Assembly: GCA_031275795.1 (NCBI GenBank)
Contig: JAISOG010000010.1
Coordinates: 1-39,651, forward strand
Source of the DNA: Candidatus Endomicrobiellum incisitermitis
Lineage (GTDB): Bacteria > Elusimicrobiota > Endomicrobiia > Endomicrobiales > Endomicrobiaceae
DNA length: 39,651 nt
Direction: 5' to 3'
The notes below the pieces were generated by a model. The model was given only the letters and a program-made list of their open reading frames with translations. It ran no database searches and was not told the origin of the DNA. The position numbers and the translations under genes are program-made. The first letter of the stretch is position 1; each line of letters opens with the position of its first letter. Of the stretch, positions 1 to 8,044 are shown in pieces.

Positions 1-12
1 ATTATTACCTAG

Positions 13-77
13 AGGCGTTGGAGATTGTGATGTGTACGGGCAATTAAGCCCTATATTTGATCAATCGTCCAACGCCT
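13..77 (+). terminator. Long imperfect hairpin, possible terminator or small RNA
   Basis: Bases 13-22 (AGGCGTTGGA) are perfectly complementary to 68-77. After a one-base bulge (G67), 23-27 (GATTG) pairs with 62-66, and an apical hairpin pairs 38-41 with 48-51 around a six-base loop. A T-rich tract follows at 77-90. This could be the terminator of a gene left of the window, or a small structured RNA. It matches no RNA family that I can name. Confidence 0.4.
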
Positions 78-119
78 TTTACTCTTTATTATATTCTTTT
101 TTTAAGGAACAATATTAGA

Positions 120-399
120 TTAGACTTTTGAAGCATTTAAGCACTGTTGAGTAAAATCAAAAGGCCTTAGCCAATTTAAGCCTTGATGAACCTTTTTGCT
201 ATTTATACCAATGTACACCGTTGCCCTGCTTATTGCATAGGCATCTAATGTTGATGCTAGACCAAATCGTTGATAATGCTCTATGACGCTTTTAGGGTAT
301 TTGGGCTTCTTGGCTTATTTGGCTTTCTACTACTGCTTTTTGCAGGGCTTTTATTGCCTGTTTTGCTCCAATTTTGTGGTAAATTTGAATATAGCTCAT
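120..399 (-). pseudogene. Decayed integrase-type transposase, internally deleted and frameshifted
   Basis: Read on the minus strand, an ATG at 399 opens MSYIQIYHKIGAKQAIKA and runs 35 codons to a stop at 292. In the next frame (287 down to 120) the reading continues as VIEHYQRFGLASTLDAYAIS, a helix-turn-helix of the kind found at the N terminus of integrase-core (rve, IS3/IS481-like) transposases. It then jumps directly to VHQGLNWLRPFDF and a stop, which resembles the extreme C terminus of the same family. The whole catalytic core with its DDE residues is missing. So this is a dead fragment carrying one frameshift and one large deletion. The family assignment rests on motif memory, not on a search. 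No clear terminal inverted repeats remain. Confidence 0.6.
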
Positions 400-482
400 G
401 TTAGAATCCCTCAAAAATTTTGCCTTTGTCAAACTTCCTTTAACAAAGGATTATATATTTTCAAAGTCTAATATGTATTTGA

Positions 483-692
483 ACTTTTACAATTACCAAC
501 AAAGTATTTGTGCTTGAGTGTAAAGCTTCCTATACTCCAGTTTTATCAAAAGGTAATTATCTTGCTATTGAAGATGTTTCTCCAGAATATTCGTTTGTTG
601 TTACTCCGTCTGATGAAAGCTGGAGCATGAATAAACATATTGATGTTGTTTCCTTACGTAAATTAAAGAAACTTTTTTCTGAAATGATATAA
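483..692 (+). pseudogene. C-terminal remnant of a DUF4143 AAA-family ATPase
   Basis: The open frame begins just after a stop at 480-482 and has no credible start. It reads ITNKVFVLECKASYTPVLSK, then a segment ending VVSLRKLKKLF. This matches the end of the DUF4143 domain of AAA ATPases, where a nuclease-like strand carrying E-x-K (here LECKAS) precedes the C terminus. The P-loop and the rest of the protein are absent, so it is a broken stub. The neighbouring transposase scrap suggests that mobile DNA took part in the loss. A GTG at 510 could start a 60-residue peptide, but nothing argues for it being functional. Confidence 0.6.
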
Positions 693-898
693 TTATGTCA
701 AGGGTTTTTCTAAAAACTCTAATGTTTTATGATTGTCATTAAGTTGCCTATACTAAAAGACAAAAAATGTAAGTAAATGGAAAAGCTATATTGATAAGTT
801 TTTTAACGTACTAAGATAGGTGAAGATGTGACAAAGATAAGTGTTAAGTTTTTAGAGAGATTTTCAAATTATAAAATTTTAAAACAGTAGGTGTTTTT
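693..898 (+). other. Gene-free stretch upstream of dnaE
   Basis: No intact gene is present. Bases 710-724 (CTAAAAACTCTAATG) resemble one end of the 161-bp palindromic element at 11814-11974. Two frames at about 768-890 can be read as a short decayed coding fragment with one frameshift. TATACT near 749 is a possible -10 box for dnaE, but without a convincing -35. GTAGGTG just before 899 is a plausible ribosome-binding site for dnaE. Confidence 0.3.
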
Positions 899-3800
899 AT
901 GGCTCAAGAATTTGTGCATTTGCATAACCATACCGAATATTCTTTGCTGGATGGTGCGTGTAAACTTACAGACGATAAAGGAAATCCTGGAGAACTATTT
1001 AATCTAATAGCTAATGAATATAAAATGTCTGCTCTTGCTATTACTGATCATGGTAATATGTACGGTGCTATGGAATTTTATTGGGCTGCAAAACAAAGTG
1101 GGCTAAAACCAATTATAGGTTGCGAAATTTACGTTGCACCAAAATCGCGTTTTGATAAAAATATTGACAGAACATCTGATGATGCTGGCAACTACAATCA
1201 TTTAATTTTACTTGCCAAAGATTTTCAAGGATATCAAAATCTTATGCGCATAGTTAGTATAGGATTTACTGAGGGATTTTATTATAAGCCTCGTGTAGAT
1301 AAAGAGGTTTTAAGAAAGTATAGTAAAGGCTTAATTGCCCTTTCTGGTTGTATTGCGGGAGAAGTTGCAAGTGCATTGCTAAAAAACAACAATGAGAAGG
1401 CTCAAAAGGTAGCTAGGGAGTACCAAGACATTTTTGGTAAAGATAACTTTTATATAGAAATTATGGATAATGGGCTTGAAGAACAGCAAAGAATAATACC
1501 TGGTCTGTTAGATTTATCAAAAAAAACAGGCATTCCGCTTGTTGCTACAAACGATTGCCATTTTTTAAGAAAAGAAGATTTTGAAATTCACGATATTTTA
1601 CTTTGCATAGGTACAAATAAAATGTTGGACGATCCTAAAAGATTAAGGTTTAATTCAGATCTTTTTTATTATCGAAGCCCAGAAGATATGATAAAAACAT
1701 TTTCTTATGTTCCTGAAGCTATAAAAAATACTTTAGTAATTGCAGAAAAAACTAACCTTGAAATAAGTACAGATAAATTACTCTTACCACAATTTCCCGT
1801 ACCAAAAGAATACAAGTCTGATTCAGATTATCTTGAATCTTTATGTAAGCAAGGTCTTAAAGCAAGATATCCAAATTTAAAACAAGAGCATAAAGAAAGA
1901 TTAAAACAAGAGCTTGCTGTTATAAATAGAATGGGATTTGCTTCATATTTTTTAATAGTGGCAGACTTTGTAAAATATTCTAAAGATCATGGAATTTCTG
2001 TTGGGCCTGGCAGAGGGTCTGGAGCTGGATCTATGGTTGCATATACTTTAGGGATAACAGATATTTGTCCTTTAAAATATGATTTATTGTTTGAAAGGTT
2101 TTTAAATCCAGATAGGCGTTCAATGCCTGATTTAGATATAGATTTTGCAGATTCTGGTAGGGATGAAGTTATAAAATATGTACGTCAAAAGTATGGTGAA
2201 GAAAAATGTGCTCAAATTATAACATTTGGATCAATGCAGGCTAGGCTTGTTATAAAAGATGTGGCAAGAGTTTTGGGTTTTACGCCTACTGAATCTAACA
2301 ATATTGCAAAGCTTGTTCCTCACAATACAAGCATTAAGCAGGCTTTGGAGTCTTCAATAGAGTTGTCTAAACTTGTTAAATCAGACAAAAAAATTGCAAG
2401 ACTTATAACTATTTCCCAGAAGCTTGAAGGGTTAAAAAGACACACAGGTGTACATGCTGCTGGTATGGTTATGGCAAATGAAGAAATTACAAATTATTCT
2501 CCACTTGCAAAAGGGTCAAAGGAGATTGTTACAACTCAGTACGATGGCATTGTATTACCACAACTTGGCCTTTTAAAAGTTGACTTTTTAGGACTAAGAA
2601 CTCTTACAATTATTGATGATTGTATTAAATTTATACAACAAAATAATCCAAATTTTAATTTAGATGATATTCCTTTAGATGATAATAAAACTTATCAGTT
2701 GTTAGAAGAAGCAAAAACAATGGGAGTTTTTCAACTTGAAAGTAGAGGACTGCGTGACTTGATAAGAAAACTCAAACCAAGCTCTATAGATGATATAATA
2801 GCTTTAATTGCCTTATACCGTCCTGGCCCTATGGGTGGGGCTGGGAGGTTAGATGATTTTGTAAACCGCAAACATGGGAAAACTAAGATTGTTTATGATC
2901 ATCCTCTACAAGAGCCAATATTAAAAAGTACTTATGGTATTATTTTATATCAAGAACAAGTAATGAAAATGTCTGTAGCTTTAGCAGGGTTTACTCCAGG
3001 GGAAGCAGACACTTTGCGTAAAGCTATGAGCAAAAAAATTCCAGAAGTTATTGAAAAGCAAAGGGAAAAATTTATAAATGGTGCCAAAGAGAAAGGCATT
3101 AATAAAAAAATATCTGAAAAAATATTTCACAATATTGTGGCTTTTGGAGGGTACGGTTTTAATAAATCTCATTCTGCTGCTTACGGTATAGTTTCTTATA
3201 GGACAGCTTATTTAAAAGCAAATTACTCTTTAGAGTATTTAACAGCACTGCTTAACAGTGAAATAGGACGTTCTGCAATAAAAGATGACGAAGAAAGCAA
3301 GCTGTTAATGTATTTAGACGATGCAAATATTTTTGGCATTAGTGTATTGCCTCCTGATATACAATATTCTGATGGAAAATTTAAAATTGAAGGTAAAAAT
3401 ATAAGATTTGGTCTTCTTGCGATTAAAAATGTTGGAGAAGGGTTGACTGAATCTATAGAACAGGCAAGAATGGAAAATGGGGTTCCTCAAAAGTTTAAAG
3501 ATTGGGACGACTTTTTAAAAAAAATTGATTTAAAATCTACAAATAAAAAAGCACTTGAAAGTCTTACAAAAGCAGGTGCTTTTGATTCTTTTGGAAATGA
3601 TAAATTACAAATTAGGGCAGATTTGCTTGCCAGTATAGATTCATCTGTAGATAAAGCTTCAAAAATAAAACAGGATGAAAATTCAGCACAAGGTTTTTTG
3701 TTTGACAGTTCAGACACTATGAATGTATCTTCTCTTCAAAAATCTAAACCTTTAGATCTTTTTGAAGCATTAGATTTTGAAAAAGAAGTTTTAGGTTTTT

Positions 3801-4426
3801 ATCTTTCCGGGCATCCTCTTACACCTTTAAAAAGGGAACTTGTAGCCTACTCTAACTTCAGGTTAGACAAACTTCCTGAACCTAAAGAAGATGTTGATTT
3901 TAAAACAGCGCAAATTGTTCGTGTAGCAGGCATGATAGTTTCTGTGAAAAAGCTTATTTCTAAGACAAAAAAAGAGCCTTATGCTAGACTTAAAATAGAA
4001 GATTTACACGGGAGTGTTGATGTTATAATTTTTCCAAAAAATTTTGAGAAATTTAGCAGTTACCTTACTCCTAATAGCGTTGTAGTAGTAAAAGGTAGTC
4101 TTATGGGATCTCAAGGCCAACCAGAAATTATAGTAGAAGATATTATAACTTTAGAAGAAGCAAAAAAGAAATTTCCTCCTAATAGTGGGGAAGTTCATAT
4201 AAAACTTTCAACTACAAGATATGACGATACTTTAAATGAAGAGTTAAAGAAAACTCTTGAAAACTATAAAGGTAAAGCAAAAGTTTTTATAGATTTAGAG
4301 GATTTGGTTCACGGGAAATTTTCCATTGAAACAGGATTTCTTGTGGAATGTTCAGATAAATTTATAAATGATGTTGAAACTTCTATAGGTACAAGAGATT
4401 CTGTTGAACTGCACTATTCAAATTAA
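899..4426 (+). CDS. dnaE: DNA polymerase III subunit alpha
   Basis: Replicative DNA polymerase of 1175 residues, the usual DnaE length. The N-terminal PHP domain opens with HLHNHTEYSLLDGA (residues 7-20) and continues with ITDHG, GCEIYV, NHLILLAKD and NDCHFL, so the metal-ligand motifs look intact. The palm carries PGRGSGAGS and the catalytic PDLDIDFAD (about residues 408-416), with the third catalytic Asp in KVDFLGL (about 561). A helix-hairpin-helix region follows, and an OB-fold lies near residues 1005-1070 (VRVAGMIVSVKK). The ATG at 899 gives the canonical N terminus. serS follows after 15 nt, so the two are probably co-transcribed. Confidence 0.97.
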   Translation: MAQEFVHLHNHTEYSLLDGACKLTDDKGNPGELFNLIANEYKMSALAITDHGNMYGAMEFYWAAKQSGLKPIIGCEIYVAPKSRFDKNIDRTSDDAGNYNHLILLAKDFQGYQNLMRIVSIGFTEGFYYKPRVDKEVLRKYSKGLIALSGCIAGEVASALLKNNNEKAQKVAREYQDIFGKDNFYIEIMDNGLEEQQRIIPGLLDLSKKTGIPLVATNDCHFLRKEDFEIHDILLCIGTNKMLDDPKRLRFNSDLFYYRSPEDMIKTFSYVPEAIKNTLVIAEKTNLEISTDKLLLPQFPVPKEYKSDSDYLESLCKQGLKARYPNLKQEHKERLKQELAVINRMGFASYFLIVADFVKYSKDHGISVGPGRGSGAGSMVAYTLGITDICPLKYDLLFERFLNPDRRSMPDLDIDFADSGRDEVIKYVRQKYGEEKCAQIITFGSMQARLVIKDVARVLGFTPTESNNIAKLVPHNTSIKQALESSIELSKLVKSDKKIARLITISQKLEGLKRHTGVHAAGMVMANEEITNYSPLAKGSKEIVTTQYDGIVLPQLGLLKVDFLGLRTLTIIDDCIKFIQQNNPNFNLDDIPLDDNKTYQLLEEAKTMGVFQLESRGLRDLIRKLKPSSIDDIIALIALYRPGPMGGAGRLDDFVNRKHGKTKIVYDHPLQEPILKSTYGIILYQEQVMKMSVALAGFTPGEADTLRKAMSKKIPEVIEKQREKFINGAKEKGINKKISEKIFHNIVAFGGYGFNKSHSAAYGIVSYRTAYLKANYSLEYLTALLNSEIGRSAIKDDEESKLLMYLDDANIFGISVLPPDIQYSDGKFKIEGKNIRFGLLAIKNVGEGLTESIEQARMENGVPQKFKDWDDFLKKIDLKSTNKKALESLTKAGAFDSFGNDKLQIRADLLASIDSSVDKASKIKQDENSAQGFLFDSSDTMNVSSLQKSKPLDLFEALDFEKEVLGFYLSGHPLTPLKRELVAYSNFRLDKLPEPKEDVDFKTAQIVRVAGMIVSVKKLISKTKKEPYARLKIEDLHGSVDVIIFPKNFEKFSSYLTPNSVVVVKGSLMGSQGQPEIIVEDIITLEEAKKKFPPNSGEVHIKLSTTRYDDTLNEELKKTLENYKGKAKVFIDLEDLVHGKFSIETGFLVECSDKFINDVETSIGTRDSVELHYSN

Positions 4427-4441
4427 ATCTAGGGAGATACA

Positions 4442-5716
4442 ATGTTAGATATAAAGGTTATTAGAGAAAATGTTGGATTTGTAAAACAAGCAATGCTTTC
4501 TAGAAATAAAAATGTTGATTTTGAGCAACTTCTAAAATGGGATCAGGAAAGAAAAGTTGTAATAAGTGAAATAGAATCTTTAAGACTTAAAAGAAATGAA
4601 GAATCTGAAAAAGTCGGCAATCTTAAAAGAGAGGGTAAAGAGCCGTCTTTAGAATTGCTTGAAGAGATAAACGAGTCAAGAGATGTGATACAACAACAAG
4701 AAGAACAGTTGTTAATGATAGAAAATCAAATAGAAGATTTTCTTCTTAGTCTGCCTAACATTCCTGACGAAAGTGTGCCTGTTGGAAAAGATGAAAAAGA
4801 CAACAAAGTTATAAGACTTGTTGGAGAACCAAAAGAATTTTCTTTTAAGCCTAAACATCACTGGGAAATTGGCGAGAAACTTGGAATTTTAGATTTTGAA
4901 GTAGCGTCAAAAATTTCAGGGTCGCGTTTTGTAGTGTTTAAAAATGAAGGATGTGCATTAGAAAGAGCAATTATTTCTTTTTTTCTTGACACACACAAAG
5001 AAAAAGGTTATCAAGAAATAATGGCTCCTTATCTTGTCAAAAGTGCTTCTATGAGAGGTACAGGGCAACTTCCCAAATTTGGGGAAGATGCATTTAAATG
5101 TGAAGATGATGATTTGTATTTAATACCTACTGCGGAAGTTTCTGTTACAAATATTTATAGAGATGATATGCTTGATGAGTCTAAACTTCCTCAAAAATTT
5201 GTTTCTTATTCTGCCTGTTTTAGGAGAGAGGCTGGTACTTATGGTAGGGACACAAAGGGACTTATAAGGAATCATCAGTTTGAAAAAGTTGAACTTGTAA
5301 AATTTGTAAGCCCTAAAGATTCAAACGAGCAATTAGAAAGTTTGGTCTGTGACGCGGGGCACGTTTTAGAACTTTTAGGACTCCCTTATAGAGTAGTTCT
5401 TTTATCTACTGGCGATATGGGATTCTCTTCTTCAAAAACTTATGATTTAGAAGTATGGCTTTCAGGAGACTCGATGTATAGAGAAATTTCGTCATGTTCA
5501 AATTTTAAAGATTTTCAAGCAAGGAGAATGAACATAAAAATAAAATATAAAGATAAGAAAAAAGAATTTTTGCATACTCTTAACGGATCTGGTGTTGCTG
5601 CGGGCAGAACATTTGCCGCTGTTTTGGAATATTATCAACAAGAAGATGGTTCAGTTATAATCCCAGAAGTTTTACGTAAATATACAAATTTTAATATTAT
5701 TAGATCAAAAAAATAA
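4442..5716 (+). CDS. serS: Seryl-tRNA synthetase
   Basis: Class II aminoacyl-tRNA synthetase that charges tRNA-Ser with serine. It has 424 residues, normal for bacteria. The N-terminal antiparallel coiled-coil arm (about residues 30-105, rich in E/K/Q) recognises the long variable arm of tRNA-Ser. Motif 2 is seen as [20 protein letters not shown] and motif 3 as [27 protein letters not shown] upstream is a good ribosome-binding site. It lies 15 nt after dnaE, and its transcript ends at the terminator at 5744-5773. Its substrate tRNA-Ser(GCU) lies 2.1 kb downstream. Confidence 0.97.
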   Translation: MLDIKVIRENVGFVKQAMLSRNKNVDFEQLLKWDQERKVVISEIESLRLKRNEESEKVGNLKREGKEPSLELLEEINESRDVIQQQEEQLLMIENQIEDFLLSLPNIPDESVPVGKDEKDNKVIRLVGEPKEFSFKPKHHWEIGEKLGILDFEVASKISGSRFVVFKNEGCALERAIISFFLDTHKEKGYQEIMAPYLVKSASMRGTGQLPKFGEDAFKCEDDDLYLIPTAEVSVTNIYRDDMLDESKLPQKFVSYSACFRREAGTYGRDTKGLIRNHQFEKVELVKFVSPKDSNEQLESLVCDAGHVLELLGLPYRVVLLSTGDMGFSSSKTYDLEVWLSGDSMYREISSCSNFKDFQARRMNIKIKYKDKKKEFLHTLNGSGVAAGRTFAAVLEYYQQEDGSVIIPEVLRKYTNFNIIRSKK

Positions 5717-5743
5717 ATTGTTCTAGTGCTATAAAATAAAAAA

Positions 5744-5773
5744 GACCATCTAGTAAACTAGACGGCCTTTTTT
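5744..5773. terminator. Bidirectional intrinsic terminator
   Basis: Arms 5744-5753 and 5758-5767 enclose a TAAA loop. A-rich sequence precedes and T-rich sequence follows on both strands. On the minus strand the two mismatched positions become G:U pairs, giving an unbroken 10-bp stem. It sits between convergent serS and the small minus-strand gene at 5784-5906 and probably ends both transcripts. Confidence 0.85.
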
Positions 5774-5783
5774 ATTTTAGTTT

Positions 5784-5906
5784 CTATTTTGCTTTTTTTT
5801 TCGCAGTCGTTTTCTTTTTTGTCGATTTAGTTTTAGATGCTAGTTTTTTTACAACCTTTTTTTTAACACTTGCCTTTTTTGGTTTGCATCCGCATCCACA
5901 AGCCAT
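5784..5906 (-). CDS. Small Cys-cluster, lysine-rich basic protein (40 aa)
   Basis: A 40-residue frame begins MACGCGCKPKKASVKKK and ends in further Lys/Ala/Thr/Ser repeats (TKKKTTAKKKAK). AGGAG lies at good spacing before the ATG, a strong promoter is at 5963-5990 and a terminator follows the stop, so it looks like a real monocistronic gene. The Cys-Gly-Cys-Gly-Cys head could bind a metal or be redox-active. The tail resembles histone-H1-like bacterial DNA-binding proteins, or ribosomal and RNA-binding tails. I do not recognise a family, and the function is unknown. Nucleoid or RNA binding is only inferred from composition. Confidence 0.75.
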   Translation of the reverse strand: MACGCGCKPKKASVKKKVVKKLASKTKSTKKKTTAKKKAK

Positions 5907-5920
5907 GTTTGGCTCCTTTT

Positions 5921-5955
5921 GGGAAAGATTCCCTTATTTTTTTGCGCAAAGCGCA
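5921..5955 (-). promoter_or_regulatory. Two-hairpin leader of the small Cys/Lys protein
   Basis: Between the promoter and the start codon the minus-strand transcript would carry TGCGC-TTT-GCGCA (5943-5955) and then GGGAA-TCT-TTCCC (5921-5933), the latter directly before the ribosome-binding site. Two compact stems in a leader of about 50 nt suggest mRNA stabilisation or translational control. The role is inference. Confidence 0.4.
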
Positions 5956-5962
5956 GAAACAT

Positions 5963-5990
5963 ATTATAAATAATATATACTAAAAATCAA
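5963..5990 (-). promoter_or_regulatory. Promoter of the small Cys/Lys protein
   Basis: On the minus strand TTGATT (5990-5985) and a perfect TATAAT (5968-5963) are 16 bp apart, a good sigma-70-type promoter. Transcription should start near 5957 and read into the leader hairpins and the 40-aa gene. It lies immediately beyond the stop codon of the upstream membrane-protein gene, so this gene has its own transcription unit. Confidence 0.7.
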
Positions 5991-5993
5991 ATT

Positions 5994-6785
5994 TTATTTC
6001 AAATCATTCGGCACTTGCCGAGGAGGAAGTTTAATACTTCTCATTTCAAAAAGTCCAGAAATAATAGCACCAACAAAATAAATAGTCCAAAGATAAGTAT
6101 AATAGCTTCCTGAGATAGCTGCGATTCCTGCTATAATGAAAGAAGACGCAAATATGATAAGACTTGCCTCAAGATATCTCCATTTTGCAGGTATTAAATT
6201 ATAAATGTTTGTAAGATGATAATTATGTCTTCTATGTCTTACATAAGCTGCAGCAAGAAGCAAAAAACCTACTGGAGAAACAAACTGGCAAATCAAATGT
6301 ATCAACACAAGTTGTATTGAAGATTGAGAATGAAACCATATTGGATCGTAAATAGTAATATTACCCCAAATGGATATAATTTTTGACTCAGTTACAGCAA
6401 TACTATTTATAAGTGCAAATATAATACCCATTAATACGCCTATTGTGTAAGCTGCAAATTTGCTTGAACGTGGTGCTCCGCTTGGCGTTGGTACCCAATG
6501 AAAAATAGCCACAAGAATAGAAGGAGAAATAATAGCCATTAAAAAAAATTGCCTTGTACAATTGATTATTAAAGGCCAAGGATGAGATCCTAAAATATTT
6601 TGTAGTGGACGTGTAATAAAGTAAATGGCAAATAATATAAAAGCAGTTTCAAGTTTTCTAAATCCGATTTCTCCAAACATTATAGAACGAAATTTACTTG
6701 TACGCTTTACTTGAAATGCCATAAAAAAATACATAAGACCTGCAACTAATGGTAAAAAAAAAGTTACTATGAAATTAAAATGCAT
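5994..6785 (-). CDS. Seven-helix membrane protein of unknown function
   Basis: About 263 residues with seven strongly hydrophobic stretches (near residues 3-22, 43-60, 75-95, 108-128, 148-173, 202-222 and 228-248), so an integral inner-membrane protein. The topology resembles the N-terminal 7TM sensor region of some histidine kinases, but no kinase, GGDEF or other effector domain follows. The start at 6785 (MHFNF) is preferred over the longer frame from 6806 because GGAG lies five bases before it. Downstream of folD on the same strand, about 100 nt away, with a weak hairpin between them. No family recognised. Confidence 0.75.
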   Translation of the reverse strand: MHFNFIVTFFLPLVAGLMYFFMAFQVKRTSKFRSIMFGEIGFRKLETAFILFAIYFITRPLQNILGSHPWPLIINCTRQFFLMAIISPSILVAIFHWVPTPSGAPRSSKFAAYTIGVLMGIIFALINSIAVTESKIISIWGNITIYDPIWFHSQSSIQLVLIHLICQFVSPVGFLLLAAAYVRHRRHNYHLTNIYNLIPAKWRYLEASLIIFASSFIIAGIAAISGSYYTYLWTIYFVGAIISGLFEMRSIKLPPRQVPNDLK

Positions 6786-6823
6786 TATTTCTCCAAAATA
6801 GATCATTTGTAATTAATACTTAA

Positions 6824-6843
6824 AAGCTATTTTTTATTAGCTT
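6824..6843 (-). terminator. Weak hairpin downstream of folD
   Basis: AAGCTA (6824-6829) pairs with TAGCTT (6838-6843) around an A-rich loop on the minus strand, followed by only a few Ts. It could partly terminate folD before the membrane-protein gene. The stem is short and the call is tentative. Confidence 0.3.
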
Positions 6844-6885
6844 ATGAATAGTTCAATTCCTGCAGTTGTCGGCTTGAAATATCTT

Positions 6886-7761
6886 CTAATTACGATTTAT
6901 TTTATTATTAAATGCTTTTAAAGTGTTTTCTAAAAGCATTGTTATTGTCATAGGGCCAACACCACCTGGTACAGGTGTTATATTTATGTCCATATCTTTA
7001 ACAGAATTAAAATCCACATCGCCGCATAAACCGTCTGGCGTTCTATTAATTCCAACATCAATGACTACTGCGCCATCTTTTATAAAGTCTTTATTTACAA
7101 ATTTTGGTTTCCCAATAGCTGCAACTATTATATCTGCATCTTTACATAAGTTTTTTAAATTGTTGGTTTTTGAGTGAGCCATTATTACAGTTGCGTTATT
7201 TGCTAGTAACAACATAGAGACAGGTTTGCCAACAAGATTAGATCTTCCTATAACAACTGCAGTCTTACCTGCTATACTTATCTTAGACATTTGTAGCATA
7301 TGTATAACACCAAGTGGAGTACAAGAAACTAAAATATTTTTTTCTATAATTTCATCCCAACTTTTTGAAAGATTGAGTAAACCCGCATTAAAAGGATGTA
7401 GTCCATCTACATCTTTTAATGGGTTGATAGCGTTAATACAATCTTGTGCATCTTGGTTGTTTGGTAAAGGTAATTGTAACAGAATGCCGTCAACTTCTTG
7501 ATCATTGTTTAAATTTTTTATTAAGGAAATAATGTTTTCTATAGATGTGTTTTCATGCAAAGTATGATGAAAAGATTTAATACCAACATCTTTACAGGCT
7601 TTAATTTTAGATTTAATGTATACTTGACTTGCAGGATTGTTTCCAACTAGAATTGTTGCTAATCCTGGAACTTTACTAGTTTGTTGTTTAATTTTTTCGA
7701 TTCTTTTTTCAATTTCAATTCTTTTTTCATAAGATATCTTTTTACCATCAATTAAGTTCAT
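6886..7761 (-). CDS. folD: Methylene-THF dehydrogenase / cyclohydrolase
   Basis: Bifunctional enzyme that oxidises 5,10-methylene-THF and hydrolyses methenyl-THF to 10-formyl-THF, in the cytosol. It has 291 residues, normal for FolD. Visible motifs are the catalytic-Lys helix (SQVYIKSKIKACKDVGI), QLPLP, PLKDVDGLHPFN, the NAD(P)-binding GRSNLVGKPVSMLL and the C-terminal PVPGGVGPMTITMLLENT. The start at 7761 (MNLIDGKK) is chosen over 7800 because AGAGG precedes it and family members begin here. It supplies formyl-THF to PurH and uses the methylene-THF made by the glycine cleavage system, both encoded in this window. Confidence 0.96.
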   Translation of the reverse strand: MNLIDGKKISYEKRIEIEKRIEKIKQQTSKVPGLATILVGNNPASQVYIKSKIKACKDVGIKSFHHTLHENTSIENIISLIKNLNNDQEVDGILLQLPLPNNQDAQDCINAINPLKDVDGLHPFNAGLLNLSKSWDEIIEKNILVSCTPLGVIHMLQMSKISIAGKTAVVIGRSNLVGKPVSMLLLANNATVIMAHSKTNNLKNLCKDADIIVAAIGKPKFVNKDFIKDGAVVIDVGINRTPDGLCGDVDFNSVKDMDINITPVPGGVGPMTITMLLENTLKAFNNKINRN

Positions 7762-7815
7762 CTTAGCCTCTTTTTGACAAGGAATAAACATATTGTACAA
7801 ATAATTGTAAATTTA

Positions 7816-7844
7816 TTGCAACGTGTAATATTTTTTAGTATAAT
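7816..7844 (+). promoter_or_regulatory. Promoter of tRNA-Ser
   Basis: TTGCAA (7816-7821) and a perfect TATAAT (7839-7844) are 17 bp apart. Transcription would begin about 7851, 14 nt before the tRNA. It may also read through into rpsP. Divergent to folD. Confidence 0.8.
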
Positions 7845-7864
7845 TTCTAAAAATTTTAAAGTAT

Positions 7865-7956
7865 GGAGGGGTCGCATAGTTGGTCTAGTGCGCTGGTTTG
7901 CTAAACCGGTGTACGGACGTAAGTCCGTACCGAGAGTTCGAATCTCTCCCCCTCCG
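7865..7956 (+). tRNA. tRNA-Ser (anticodon GCU)
   Basis: Class II tRNA. The acceptor stem is 7865-7871 (GGAGGGG) with 7949-7955 (CCCCTCC), with discriminator G7956. The anticodon stem is 7893-7897/7905-7909 with loop TTGCTAA, giving anticodon GCT (7900-7902) that reads AGU/AGC. The long variable arm is an 8-bp stem (GTACGGAC/GTCCGTAC) with a GTAA loop, diagnostic for Ser here. The T stem is 7932-7936/7944-7948 around TTCGAAT. CCA is not encoded and must be added after transcription. Confidence 0.97.
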
Positions 7957-7977
7957 TCGCTGTTTTAAAATGTGCAC

Positions 7978-8006
7978 TTGCACAAATTGTGTAAATGTGT
8001 TATAGT
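7978..8006 (+). promoter_or_regulatory. Promoter of the rpsP-trmD operon
   Basis: TTGCAC (7978-7983) and TATAGT (8001-8006) are 17 bp apart, just behind the tRNA. The inferred start near 8013 leaves a leader of about 32 nt before the rpsP ATG. The -35 overlaps a small hairpin (TGTGC-ACTT-GCACA, 7971-7984) that might also help end the tRNA transcript. Confidence 0.65.
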
Positions 8007-8044
8007 TGTTATGTTATGTGATGGTATTTATGGGGGTATTTAAG

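Noticed and set aside
283-471. 62-aa plus-strand open frame with hydrophobic and Phe/Tyr-rich sequence
   Set aside because: It is the antisense of the transposase remnant, has no ribosome site, and its composition follows from the A/T-rich opposite strand.
7949-7960. Missing CCA as a sign of a tRNA pseudogene
   Set aside because: All stems pair and a strong promoter is present; many bacteria add CCA enzymatically.
7774-7968. 64-aa frame running across the tRNA
   Set aside because: It reads straight through tRNA-Ser(GCU), a certain RNA gene, and has no family resemblance.
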